Source: G965195345 sp965277775
GTDB taxonomy: Bacteria > Pseudomonadota > Gammaproteobacteria > CAKMZV01
DNA length: 64,000 bases
Reading direction: 5' to 3'
Assembly: GCA_965277775.1 (NCBI GenBank)
Contig: OZ255843.1
Coordinates: 1,984,001-2,048,000 of the forward strand
Below are positions 46,975 to 56,367 of the stretch, in pieces. The notes beneath the pieces are model-generated. The model was not told the DNA's origin. It ran no database searches and saw only the letters and a list, made by a program, of their open reading frames with translations. Numbering within the stretch: position 1 is the stretch's first letter; every line of letters begins with the position of its first letter. The position numbers were made by a program, and so were the translations under genes.

Positions 46975-48816
46975 ATGACTTTTAAATGGCGTTATATCCC
47001 GTTCTTTTTGCTGTTGGTGCATTCCCTGTCCTATGCCAATAAAGTGCATTGGCATCCTTGGGATAAAAGCACCTTTGATAAAGCGAACAAAGAAAACAAG
47101 CTAATTTTGATCAATGTCGGCATGGAAGGCTGTGCTGCTTGCGCGCGCATGGATAAGTTCACTTACGATGACCAGCGCGTGGCGGATATCATCAATAAAC
47201 ACTTTATTGCTATTGCAGTGGACAGTGAAGCACGCCCAGATGTTGGGGAGCGCTACTCCGATTGGGCATGGCCTGCAACCGCCTTTATGACACCCCAAGC
47301 TGTACAGGTTTTTGCTATGGCGGGCAATCGTTTCCCGCGTAACTTTATCCCCATCCTCAACGACCTGATTGACAAACAAAAAAATGGCACACTCAAGCCT
47401 GACCCCAACTCACCCTATGCCGCGCCACCCAAACCAGTAAAAACCGCATTAGATGATGTGCGCAATCAAATACGTAACCAATTAGATAACAACCTTAATG
47501 AACAAAAAGGCGGTTGGAGTCGCAGCAGTGTTAATATGGAATACAGTGGCTCTCGATTGCGACATCTATTGTTCCGTGCCCATCTTTACAATCGAGCGGA
47601 TTTGCAATCCATTGGCTTAAAAACCGTTAATCGCTACATTCATTCTATTGACCCTGTCTGGGGTGGTGCTTACGAAATCATTTTCCATAAAGATGTCCAA
47701 GTACCGCAGCGTTTTGCTCGCTTAGGTGCCATTCCAGAGAAACGTATTACTTCGCAAGCCAATGCTATTACTGGATTTGCATTGGCATATCAATTAACCA
47801 AGGATGAAAAATACCGAATGGCCATGCAATCAATGTTGCCGTTTTTGAATAATTGGTTCACCTCATCAAAAGGGTTGTTTTACTCTAACCAGAAGTCTGA
47901 ACCTATTGATTTTCCCGATCACTTGGAGATGCAAGATTATTGGGTCAACGATACAGATGCCAAGCGGCGTGCACTGGGTGTTCCGCCCGTTGATCACGCC
48001 ATTTACACCGATCAAAATGGCGAGATGATTTCTGCGCTTACATTAGCTTATGAAGCATTTGACCAGCCCTTGTATAAACAGATGGCCAAACGTGCCGCAA
48101 ATCAGTTACTGAAAACACGCCTTCATCAAGATGGCTGGATCATTAATGCGGATCTGAACAGTCAGGTTGTTAAAGACAAGCGGATGCGCCCTTATGATAC
48201 AGACCATCGCCCCTATCTCAGTACGCAGGCTAGATTTGGTCAAGCGTTGTTGGATGTTTACCGTGTTGACGGCGACTCGCAGTGGTTGACAGCCGTCGCT
48301 GGTATTGGTGACGCCTTGCTCGAGCAATTAGAAGATAAACAATCGGGTGGCTTTTGGAGTGCACCACCGACCGAGTTAGCGGTATTAGTGCCCCCGCGCA
48401 AACCGATTGAAGACAATGGCAGTGCCATTTATTTCTTATACGATTTATCGGTTTATACAAAGAACGAAAAATTTGAACTTGCAGCACGCCGTGCTGTGCC
48501 CGCTATTTCCGATCCCGCTATCTTGCGCCGTGAAGGGAAGATTACAGGCTATCTTGGCTTGGCCTTAGAAAAACTCAGCGCGGAATACGTTGAATTTTCC
48601 ATTGTGGGAGATCAGGATGACCCAAATGCGCAAGCTTTGTTTAAAGCCGCCAAGCAGGTATATCATCCGCGTAAAATCGTTCATTATGAAAAACCAGGGC
48701 GATACCCTAAAAAAGACTATGCAACGGCCTATATTTGCAATCCTAATCGTTGCTCATTGCCCTTAAAAACACAAGCTGAAATCTTTAAAGTCGCGCTGGA
48801 TTATCGTCAAAATTGA
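46975..48816 (+). CDS. Periplasmic thioredoxin-like/DUF255 protein with helical-barrel domain
   Basis: The 613-residue protein has a signal peptide (cleavage after YA, residue 21). A thioredoxin-fold domain with an active-site-like CAAC (Cys53, Cys56) follows, then a long C-terminal part of helical repeats (about 160-560) resembling the alpha/alpha-barrel of the DUF255/YyaL (SPATA20-like) family. A final thioredoxin-like segment has two more cysteines (ICNPNRC, near 596-602). The usual family member is cytoplasmic, so a secreted form is unusual. A redox role in the periplasm is inference. Confidence 0.75.
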   Translation: MTFKWRYIPFFLLLVHSLSYANKVHWHPWDKSTFDKANKENKLILINVGMEGCAACARMDKFTYDDQRVADIINKHFIAIAVDSEARPDVGERYSDWAWPATAFMTPQAVQVFAMAGNRFPRNFIPILNDLIDKQKNGTLKPDPNSPYAAPPKPVKTALDDVRNQIRNQLDNNLNEQKGGWSRSSVNMEYSGSRLRHLLFRAHLYNRADLQSIGLKTVNRYIHSIDPVWGGAYEIIFHKDVQVPQRFARLGAIPEKRITSQANAITGFALAYQLTKDEKYRMAMQSMLPFLNNWFTSSKGLFYSNQKSEPIDFPDHLEMQDYWVNDTDAKRRALGVPPVDHAIYTDQNGEMISALTLAYEAFDQPLYKQMAKRAANQLLKTRLHQDGWIINADLNSQVVKDKRMRPYDTDHRPYLSTQARFGQALLDVYRVDGDSQWLTAVAGIGDALLEQLEDKQSGGFWSAPPTELAVLVPPRKPIEDNGSAIYFLYDLSVYTKNEKFELAARRAVPAISDPAILRREGKITGYLGLALEKLSAEYVEFSIVGDQDDPNAQALFKAAKQVYHPRKIVHYEKPGRYPKKDYATAYICNPNRCSLPLKTQAEIFKVALDYRQN

Positions 48817-49003
48817 TATTAAACGGTCGTTTGTTGAGACTTAATCATTTATAAAACCAATCTCTTAATTGCTGCTGATTTACGCCCTAGTTATGACGAC
48901 TTTTTAGGCTCGTCAAGCAATCATTGAAGGTATTTCATTTGATTTTATCAGGTGTTTGAGCGCCTGGATGGCCTGTCAATAATGGGGCAGTATTCAATAA
49001 TGA

Positions 49004-50401
49004 TTACTCGCAATGGCGTTTTGCCAATCTATCCAATACCACTTGTTTGCCAAGGATTTCGGCAATGTGGCCAATGGACGGAGTGTTGCTTTGGCCACAG
49101 AGTAAAATTCTTAAGGGCATAGCAACTTGCCCGACTTTGAGTTGATGCTGTTTGGCGGTGGATTTGATTAAGTCAAAAATGCTTGTTGCTTGCCAATCAT
49201 CTAAAGATTCAAGCGCTTGGCTTAGGTCGTTAAGCACCGTTTTGTGATTAAGTTCGAGGTCTCGTAGTGCATTCTCTGGGGCATGGAAGAAGTAGCGCGC
49301 ATTTTCTGCCATGTCTGCTAGGGTGTCGTGTCGCTCCTTCAGCAAGTGGACAATGGGTGCTAAGTTAGCATTTGATTCTGGCTCAATATTCAAGACCTTT
49401 AGGTGTTTTTTTAATGGTTCAATGAGTGCGTTGTCCTGTGCCGATTTCAAATATTGCGCATTCATCCAATTGAATTTTTGTGGATCAAATCGCGCGGGTG
49501 ATTTGTTTAAGCTTTCTAAATTGAAGTGTTGCACCATTTGCTCAAGACTGAATACTTCTTGGTCGCCGTGTGACCAACCCAAACGAACGAGATAATTGAG
49601 CAGGGCTTCAGGCAAATAACCTTGTTTTTGATATTGCATGACGCCTACAGCGCCATGTCTTTTAGACAAACGAGCACCATCATCCCCCAGAACCATAGGC
49701 ACGTGTGTCATTTCTGGCACCGAGGCACCCAATGCCTGATAGATATGGATTTGTTTGGGCGTGTTGTTGAGGTGATCGTCGCCACGAATGATGTGGCTGA
49801 TGCCCATGTCTATGTCATCGACGACCACACATAAATTGTAAGTGGGCGTGCCATCGGATCGGGCTATGATCAAATCATCAAGTTCTTTATTGGCAATTTC
49901 AATCAGGCCATAAACGCCATCATTAAAGATCATAGAACCTGTTAGTGGCATTTTAAAACGGACAACGGGTGCGATATTCTCTGGTGGTGGGGCATCGCTG
50001 TCGCGCCAGCGACGGTCATAACGAGGTTTCAAATTGGCTGCCATTTGTTGTTCTCGCAAAGTGGCTAATTCCTCTGGTGTGGTGTAGCAGTGATAAGCAT
50101 GACCTTTATTCAATAACTCGGCAATGACCGCTTGATAGCGCTCAAATCTCTGAGTTTGATAGCAAGGCTCATTATCATAATTCAAACCCAGCCAGTGCAT
50201 GGCATCAAAAATGGCTTGGGTAGAAGCGGCGGTTGAGCGTTCTAAATCGGTGTCTTCAATTCTTATAACAAATTCCCCACCGTGATGGCGGGCAAATAGC
50301 CAGTTGAATAAGGCAGTGCGTGCACCACCCAAGTGTAAGTCGCCTGTGGGTGAGGGGGGGAATCGGGTGCGAACTTTTTGTTGATTAGAGGCTGAGATCA
50401 T
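49004..50401 (-). CDS. gltX: Glutamyl-tRNA synthetase
   Basis: GltX charges tRNA-Glu. The 465-residue class I synthetase has the HIGH-type motif (PSPTGDLHLGGAR, about 17-29) and the KMSKS-type motif (RLSKRHGA, near 243). A non-discriminating role, charging tRNA-Gln too, cannot be excluded from sequence. Its ATG overlaps the greA stop (ATGA), so greA-gltX is one unit. It converges on the DUF255 gene. Confidence 0.96.
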   Translation of the reverse strand: MISASNQQKVRTRFPPSPTGDLHLGGARTALFNWLFARHHGGEFVIRIEDTDLERSTAASTQAIFDAMHWLGLNYDNEPCYQTQRFERYQAVIAELLNKGHAYHCYTTPEELATLREQQMAANLKPRYDRRWRDSDAPPPENIAPVVRFKMPLTGSMIFNDGVYGLIEIANKELDDLIIARSDGTPTYNLCVVVDDIDMGISHIIRGDDHLNNTPKQIHIYQALGASVPEMTHVPMVLGDDGARLSKRHGAVGVMQYQKQGYLPEALLNYLVRLGWSHGDQEVFSLEQMVQHFNLESLNKSPARFDPQKFNWMNAQYLKSAQDNALIEPLKKHLKVLNIEPESNANLAPIVHLLKERHDTLADMAENARYFFHAPENALRDLELNHKTVLNDLSQALESLDDWQATSIFDLIKSTAKQHQLKVGQVAMPLRILLCGQSNTPSIGHIAEILGKQVVLDRLAKRHCE

Positions 50402-50874
50402 GAATAGGTCACCTGCAGAATTTCATACTCTTGATCTCCTGCAGGGGCGTTGACCACGATCACATCGCCCAGACTGTGTCCAATTAAAGAACGTGCTAAG
50501 GGTGAAGTCACTGAAATTTTATGGTTATCAATGTCTGCTTCGTATTCGCCGACTATTTGATAGGTCACGCGCTCCTCATTGTCCAAGTGCATTATTTCGA
50601 CGGTTGCGCCAAATACCACTTTATCGCCCGCATCCAATGAGGCAACATCAATGACCAATGAAGCACCAATCACGCCTTCCAATTCTTTAATGCGTCCTTC
50701 GATGAATCCTTGTTGTTCACGGGCAGCATGGTACTCTGCATTCTCCTTTAGGTCGCCGTGCGCACGCGCTTCAGCAATGGCTTCGATGACTTCGGGACGT
50801 TTATTCTTTTTTAGATCAGCCAGCTCTTCTCGCAGAGCGGTGATGCCTTGATTGGTAATGGGTATATTTTGCAT
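50398..50874 (-). CDS. greA: Transcription elongation factor GreA
   Basis: GreA stimulates transcript cleavage by backtracked RNA polymerase. From the ATG at 50874 the protein is 158 residues, exactly the usual length, beginning MQNIPITNQGITALREEL. It has the acidic tip region in the coiled coil (ARAHGDLKENAEYH) and a C-terminal FKBP-like domain. The open frame extends upstream, but the extra 48 residues are not family-like. Confidence 0.96.
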   Translation of the reverse strand: MQNIPITNQGITALREELADLKKNKRPEVIEAIAEARAHGDLKENAEYHAAREQQGFIEGRIKELEGVIGASLVIDVASLDAGDKVVFGATVEIMHLDNEERVTYQIVGEYEADIDNHKISVTSPLARSLIGHSLGDVIVVNAPAGDQEYEILQVTYS

Positions 50875-51094
50875 AACTTTTAATGAAGTATTGGTTGCGG
50901 TTTTACAGTGTATGTTTCTACTGATGAAATGGCTTACAGTATGGTTTATTATACTAGAAAGCGGAATTGAATAAGCGATTGGACTGAGTGATTTCTCATG
51001 ACAATCGTGGCATGACAATCAGCTGAGGTCATCGTTTGGCGTTTTTTATAATTATTGCTTTTTTACGTTTTTCTGTGGATAATACCTTCTGCAA

Positions 51095-51119
51095 ATTCAG
51101 AGTGAAATCTGAATACAAT
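51095..51119 (+). promoter_or_regulatory. Candidate promoter and inverted repeat upstream of amt
   Basis: ATTCAGA (51095-51101) and TCTGAAT (51108-51114) form a perfect 7-base inverted repeat that runs into TACAAT (51114-51119), a plausible -10 box. No good -35 or sigma-54 (NtrC-type) pair was found, so an activator may bind the repeat. Confidence 0.35.
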
Positions 51120-51151
51120 ATTTTCAGACCGTTTAATAGAGGAGATTTATT

Positions 51152-52510
51152 ATGGAAGAAGTCATGATGATGGCTCAAACGACGAACCGAATGTTCGCCG
51201 AAGCCTATTACTATTTAACCATCCCGCTGATGATGATCATTCATGCTGGATTTTTAGCCTATGAAATGGGCGCAACGAGGGTCAAAAACGTTTTGTCATC
51301 GGGCATTAAAAACCTGTTGGCATTTGCTTTTGTTATTGTGACCTTTTACTTTTTTGGTTGGTGGGTTTATTGGGCTTTCCCAACAGGGTTTGACTTATCC
51401 GTAGGCCCAGCAGAGATTTCAGGATTGGAATATGCAAATGCCATTGCTTTGGCCTGGGGTGAATCAGCGCAATACATGGGTCCAAACATTGCAGACAACG
51501 CGTCTGGCGTATTATGGGGGGCTTTTGCCTTATTCGCCGCGACGACAGCTTCCATCATGTCTGGTGCCGTCATTGAGCGCATCCAAACCGTTGGTTTTGT
51601 CATTTGTGCCATTGTTTTAGGATCATTTGCCTGGGTGCTTGCTGCCGCTTGGGGCTGGCACGCTGATGGCTGGATGGTTACTAAATTCGGGGTTCATGAT
51701 TTTGGTGCCGCTGGATTAGTGCACGCCGTTGCTGGCTTTTTTGCATTAGGTGTGCTGATTAATTTAGGACCACGGGTGGGCAAATTCAATGCAGACGGTT
51801 CAGCCAACGCCATTTCTGGGCATAATATGCCTTTTGCCGTGACTGGATTAATGCTAATCATTGTGGGCTTTTTTGGCTTCTTAATGGCGTGTATCATCGT
51901 ACCAGGTGAAGCTTGGAGCTGGTTCGCTGATAAAGGCGCAACCATATATGGCACACCCATCACCCTATCGTCCTTGGCGTTTAACATCGTTATGGCGGTT
52001 TCTGGTGGCATCATTGGCGCTTGGGTTTTGACCAAAGATCCATTTTGGATGATGTCTGGTGCTTTGGCTGGGATCATTTCGGTGGCTTCAGGTTTGGACA
52101 TTTACTTCCCTTCACACGTTTTCATCATTTCGGTTGTTGCGGGATTGATCCTTAAACCTTGTGCTGATATGCTTGAACGGGTGGGCATAGACGATGCGGT
52201 TGGTGCTGTGACAGTCCATGGTACCATCGGTTTATTTGGTGTGGTTATGCTGGGTGTATTTGCCTCAGGTTATCCTGCACTACAAGGCGATGTTGGTGTT
52301 CCAACGATTAGTTTTGTTGGTCAAGTCATCGGCGCGGTCATGTTTTTCTTGATTGGCTTTGTGCCAGGTTACATTACCTCGTGGATTGTCAACAAAGCGG
52401 GTATGTTGCGTGTACCTGATGCGGCTCAAATCGCCGGACTTGACCCAGTTAAGGTACCTGCTTCAGCTTATCCTGAAGGCGTGCCTATCTCCCCCAAACC
52501 TCAAATTTAA
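51152..52510 (+). CDS. amt: Amt family ammonium transporter homologue
   Basis: This 452-residue polytopic membrane protein carries the twin pore histidines of the Amt family (GLVHAVAG near 189 and VTVHGTIG near 355) and the nearby DFGAAG aspartate. The N-terminal half departs from E. coli AmtB (EMGATRVKNVLSSGIKN near 38-54). It therefore belongs to a divergent branch whose substrate could be ammonium or a methylated amine. GAGGAG at 51139-51144 is a strong ribosome site. There is no adjacent glnK; a 55-codon gene follows instead. Confidence 0.88.
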   Translation: MEEVMMMAQTTNRMFAEAYYYLTIPLMMIIHAGFLAYEMGATRVKNVLSSGIKNLLAFAFVIVTFYFFGWWVYWAFPTGFDLSVGPAEISGLEYANAIALAWGESAQYMGPNIADNASGVLWGAFALFAATTASIMSGAVIERIQTVGFVICAIVLGSFAWVLAAAWGWHADGWMVTKFGVHDFGAAGLVHAVAGFFALGVLINLGPRVGKFNADGSANAISGHNMPFAVTGLMLIIVGFFGFLMACIIVPGEAWSWFADKGATIYGTPITLSSLAFNIVMAVSGGIIGAWVLTKDPFWMMSGALAGIISVASGLDIYFPSHVFIISVVAGLILKPCADMLERVGIDDAVGAVTVHGTIGLFGVVMLGVFASGYPALQGDVGVPTISFVGQVIGAVMFFLIGFVPGYITSWIVNKAGMLRVPDAAQIAGLDPVKVPASAYPEGVPISPKPQI

Positions 52511-52522
52511 AGGAGTTATATT

Positions 52523-52690
52523 ATGGGATTTCCATTCGCAGAAGCAACGTGGAACGCTGTCACAGGCGCCATGTACATAGGGGCTGGTGGTGTTGCACCA
52601 GGCGTTTATACACTCATAGGTGGTGCCATTTGCGTGGCCATCTTATGGTATGGTTATATTTATGAAAAAGGTCGTTACCAAGATCAATAA
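52523..52690 (+). CDS. Small single-span membrane protein coupled to amt
   Basis: This 55-residue protein has a Gly-rich membrane span (about residues 21-44) and a short polar C-terminus (YEKGRYQDQ). It starts 12 bases after the amt stop with an excellent AGGAG (52511-52515) at ideal spacing, and a strong terminator follows directly. The pair is therefore one transcript. The position where glnK normally lies suggests a subunit or modulator of the transporter. No known family is recognised. Confidence 0.75.
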   Translation: MGFPFAEATWNAVTGAMYIGAGGVAPGVYTLIGGAICVAILWYGYIYEKGRYQDQ

Positions 52691-52712
52691 ATAAAATCAT
52701 AACATTGATTAC

Positions 52713-52747
52713 AAGCCCCTTGGAACGACTTTCAAGGGGCTTTTTTA
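52713..52747 (+). terminator. Rho-independent terminator after amt and its small partner
   Basis: AAGCCCCTTG (52713-52722) and CAAGGGGCTT (52733-52742) pair perfectly with a 10-base loop and lead into a run of six T residues. Confidence 0.9.
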
Positions 52748-52844
52748 TGTGAAAGGTGCAGCCAATCGGGTTGATTTGAGGCATAATTCGCCACCTTGAT
52801 TTTAAGCCCTGTTTTATATCGTATATTTATCCTAACATCACCTC

Positions 52845-53723
52845 ATGCCTGCAATCATTGAAGTTCGAAATCTCGTCAAAAAATTTGGTCAAATGCGTGC
52901 GGTTGATGGTATCAGTTTTGAAGTCGAGGCAGGCATCTGTGTGGGTTTGCTCGGTCCAAATGGGGCAGGTAAAACCACAACCGTCGAAATGATGGAAGGC
53001 ATTCAATCCCCCACATCGGGGACGATCCTATATAAAGGTCAAACACTGGGCGCGGACTTTAAGCAACAAGCGGGCATCATGTTTCAAAGCACGGCTTTGC
53101 AGGAATTCATTACGGTTGAAGAAACCATTAGATTGTTTCATCGCTTGTACGATAAAGTCATTCCACTGGCCGAGTTGATTGAGAAATGTCACTTGCAGGA
53201 CATTCTTAAACAAGACACCAAAAAACTGTCTGGCGGACAAAAGCAAAGAGTGCTGCTGGCATTGGCTTTGATCAATCAGCCAGGCATTGTATTTATGGAC
53301 GAACCGACCACAGGGTTGGACCCGCAAGCGCGGCGCAATGTATGGCGGGTCGTTGAAACGATAAAGGCACAGGGTACATCGATTATATTGACAACGCATT
53401 ATATGGAAGAGGCTTATCAATTGTGCGATCAGGTGATTATCATTGATCATGGCAAAATCATCGCGCAGGGCACGCCGAACGCTTTATTGTCGGCGCATTT
53501 TGATGATTCAGTCATCTTATTGTCAAAATCCGCTGTCGGCGATCATGCTGAGGCATTGAACGCTGTATTGATGGGGGACGACGTGCAAATCATCAGTAAG
53601 GATGTCAACCAGACCATTGCACAATTATTACAATTTAATATTCCCTTAGCCAGTCTGCGCATCCGAGAGCGTGGATTAGAGGATTTATTCATTGAACTGA
53701 CGGGGCAAGACGTCCGACAATAG
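52845..53723 (+). CDS. ABC-2 type exporter ATPase
   Basis: This 292-residue ATPase has Walker A (GPNGAGKT, near 39), the signature LSGGQKQRV (near 127) and Walker B with FMDEPTTGLDP. It resembles the CcmA/NodI/DrrA group that powers ABC-2 exporters of lipids, polysaccharides or drugs. The C-terminal region (about 225-290) is the variable accessory domain of that group. The permease gene follows 16 bases later. The exported substrate is unknown. Confidence 0.92.
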   Translation: MPAIIEVRNLVKKFGQMRAVDGISFEVEAGICVGLLGPNGAGKTTTVEMMEGIQSPTSGTILYKGQTLGADFKQQAGIMFQSTALQEFITVEETIRLFHRLYDKVIPLAELIEKCHLQDILKQDTKKLSGGQKQRVLLALALINQPGIVFMDEPTTGLDPQARRNVWRVVETIKAQGTSIILTTHYMEEAYQLCDQVIIIDHGKIIAQGTPNALLSAHFDDSVILLSKSAVGDHAEALNAVLMGDDVQIISKDVNQTIAQLLQFNIPLASLRIRERGLEDLFIELTGQDVRQ

Positions 53724-53739
53724 CCAATAAATTGAGACC

Positions 53740-54735
53740 ATGTTAAAAAGAATCTACGCCATATTTGTGGCCCGAAATTTAGAATTTTATCGAGATAAAT
53801 CCAGCTTTGGTTGGAACTTCGCATTCCCGATCATTATTATTATCGGATTGTCTTTTGCCTTCGATGAAAATAACGCAGAATTTACCATTGGCGTGATTGG
53901 CTTGGAGCAAGTCAGTAAAGACCATCCAATTCATGCGCTTAAATATGCAAAGTTGGTGCCACAGCAGGCACAAAACCAAACCCAATCGATTAGCAAAGTT
54001 GAACGCCATGGTTTAGATATGTTGATTGATTTGACCAATCAGATTTACTGGGTGAACGTATTTTCGTCTAAGGGTTATATGTTAGAAGGGCTTATTTCGG
54101 ATTGGCGTTTTCAAGGGCAAGAAGTGGCGGGCGAGAGCGTGCGCTATATTGATTGGGTGATTCCTGGCGTTTTGGCTATGAACATGATGTTCAGTGCGCT
54201 GTGGGGTATTGGTTATGTGATTGTTCGATACCGCAAGAATGGCGTATTGAAACGATTGAAAGCCACACCCGTCGGTGCCTTAGATTTTCTATTGGCACAA
54301 CTAATATCAAGAGTATGGTTACTCATTTTCACCAATGGCCTTATTTTTGTTGGTTTGAACTATTTTCTTAACTTCAAGATGCACGGCCAATATTTTGATT
54401 TGTTCATCATTTTTCTGCTCGGTGGTATGAGTTTGCTGAGCATGGGTTTGTTGGTTGCTGCGCGCATTAGAAGTGAAGAAGTCGCTGGTGGATTGCTCAA
54501 TTTGGTCAGCTGGCCCATGATGATTTTATCGGGCATTTGGTTTTCTTTAGAAGGTGCAGGGGTGTGGATGCAAAAGGCCGCCTTGGCATTTCCTTTGACG
54601 CATCTAACCACTGGGGCTCGCAAAATCATGTTGGATGGGGCAGGGCTGGGTGATCTCACCTTAGAATTGACGGTTTTATCCGTGTCTTCAGTGGTTTTGT
54701 TGCTCTTGGGCGGGTTGATTTTTAAGTGGGAATAA
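53740..54735 (+). CDS. ABC-2 type exporter permease
   Basis: This 331-residue inner-membrane protein has an N-terminal span (about 25-40), a periplasmic loop of about 100 residues and a C-terminal bundle of five spans with the ABC-2 signature (GLLNLVSWPMMILSGIWFSL, about 250-269). It partners with the ATPase just upstream. It ends 16 bases from the convergent dctM-like gene. Confidence 0.9.
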   Translation: MLKRIYAIFVARNLEFYRDKSSFGWNFAFPIIIIIGLSFAFDENNAEFTIGVIGLEQVSKDHPIHALKYAKLVPQQAQNQTQSISKVERHGLDMLIDLTNQIYWVNVFSSKGYMLEGLISDWRFQGQEVAGESVRYIDWVIPGVLAMNMMFSALWGIGYVIVRYRKNGVLKRLKATPVGALDFLLAQLISRVWLLIFTNGLIFVGLNYFLNFKMHGQYFDLFIIFLLGGMSLLSMGLLVAARIRSEEVAGGLLNLVSWPMMILSGIWFSLEGAGVWMQKAALAFPLTHLTTGARKIMLDGAGLGDLTLELTVLSVSSVVLLLLGGLIFKWE

Positions 54736-54751
54736 AGCGCAGCTTTTGTAG

Positions 54752-56365
54752 TTAATTACCATAAATGACTTCAGGCAGCCATGTGGCGATGGTGGGGACA
54801 TACCAGAGAATGACCAACATCGCAATTTGAATAAAGACAAAAGGAATGACACCGCGGTAGATTTGTGTGGTTTTGACAACTGCGGGCGCAACGCCACGTA
54901 AATAAAACAAAGAAAATCCAAAAGGTGGGGTTAGAAATGAGGTCTGCAAATTGATGGCCATCATCACCCCGAGCCAAACGGGATTTATGGCCACGCCTGG
55001 GGCCACTTCCATCGTCAGCAATATGGGCGCCACAATGGGTACCACAATGAAGATGATCTCTAAAAAATCCAAGATAAAGCCAAGCAAAAACATAGTCAGC
55101 ATGACGACCAATAACACCGTCAGCGTTCCACCAGGCAATTCAGCCAAAAAGGTTTCAACAATGATGTCCCCGCCATAACCTCTAAAGACCAGAGAGAACA
55201 TGGAGGCGCCAATCAGAATGGTAAAGACCATGGTTGCATAGGTGGTGGCTTCTCGAATAACGTAAACCAATAAGGGCTGACCATCAGTGACTTTTTCTTT
55301 AAAACACTGCCAAATTGCTGTCAAAATCCCCCAAATGACAATAAATGCACAGAAAATGGCAATACCAATGATGAACCATTCTTTGGTGCTTATGGCGTCT
55401 CTTTGCATGCGCAGATCAGCCACAGACGTTAAGAACAGCATCACGCAAAAGGCAATTAATGCGAAAAGAATAGGGCGTTTAGTCGCAGGGTTGAGGCGAT
55501 AACCCGCCAACATCAGTGCGCCCATGGCACCGACTGAGGCCGATTCTGTGGGTGAGGCCAACCCGCCCAATATGGAACCGAGTACCGCCACAATCAGCAA
55601 AACAGGTGGGGCCAATGAGGAAAGTATTTTTAGGTCAAATTTGGCAGCAGCTTCATCGCGCGGCAAAGGCGGCATTTTTTCAGGATTGCGCCAGCTTACG
55701 TACAAAAAATACAGCATGTATAAGGCGACTAAGCAAAGACCTGGAATCAACGCGCCAGCAAATAAATCATTGACTGAGACGGTGCCAGGGGAAAAATTAC
55801 CCATTTTGAATTGCGCTTGTTGATAGGCGGTTGATAGTTGATCGCCCAACAAGACTAAGACAATTGAAGGCGGGATGACTTGGCCAAGGGTGCCCGAAGC
55901 ACAAATGCTACCACACGCCAGGGCGGGGCTGTAACCGGTACGTAACATAACAGGTAATGACAACAAGCCCATGGTGACCACAGTTGCACCGACAATGCCC
56001 GTTGAAGCGGCTAATAAAGCACCGACCAAAAACACAGCATAGCCTAATCCACCGGGTAATCGTCCAAATAAACGGCCAATGTCTGATAGTAAATCTTCAG
56101 CTATTTTTGAACGTTCTAAGGTGACGCCCATAAAAATAAACAAGGGTACAGCGATCAGCACATCGTTGCGAATGATGGAAAATATGCGTTGTGGAAAAGC
56201 AGAAATAAAAGAAAAATCAAAAACGTCGAAAAACACCCCTATGAAGGCAAACAACAAGGAACTGCCCGCTAAACTGAGTGAAACAGGGAAGCCAGCCAGC
56301 AGGAACAGACCTGTGCCGACCACCATCATCAGTGATAAAAATTCTGGGGAGGTTAAAAATTCCAT
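54752..56365 (-). CDS. dctM: TRAP transporter large permease (DctM-like, extended form)
   Basis: This 537-residue polytopic protein is the sodium-coupled permease. I chose the ATG at 56365 (MEFLTSPEFLSLMMVV), which follows the small-permease stop by two bases. The open frame upstream overlaps the small permease and is not family-like. It is about 100 residues longer than typical DctM, with an extra polar and membrane stretch near 275-380. Extended forms accompany TakP-type binding proteins. Confidence 0.9.
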   Translation of the reverse strand: MEFLTSPEFLSLMMVVGTGLFLLAGFPVSLSLAGSSLLFAFIGVFFDVFDFSFISAFPQRIFSIIRNDVLIAVPLFIFMGVTLERSKIAEDLLSDIGRLFGRLPGGLGYAVFLVGALLAASTGIVGATVVTMGLLSLPVMLRTGYSPALACGSICASGTLGQVIPPSIVLVLLGDQLSTAYQQAQFKMGNFSPGTVSVNDLFAGALIPGLCLVALYMLYFLYVSWRNPEKMPPLPRDEAAAKFDLKILSSLAPPVLLIVAVLGSILGGLASPTESASVGAMGALMLAGYRLNPATKRPILFALIAFCVMLFLTSVADLRMQRDAISTKEWFIIGIAIFCAFIVIWGILTAIWQCFKEKVTDGQPLLVYVIREATTYATMVFTILIGASMFSLVFRGYGGDIIVETFLAELPGGTLTVLLVVMLTMFLLGFILDFLEIIFIVVPIVAPILLTMEVAPGVAINPVWLGVMMAINLQTSFLTPPFGFSLFYLRGVAPAVVKTTQIYRGVIPFVFIQIAMLVILWYVPTIATWLPEVIYGN

Positions 56366-56367
56366 GC

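Noticed and set aside
50875..51018. N-terminal extension of greA by 48 residues
   Set aside because: GreA proteins are about 158 residues, and the extension is not family-like.
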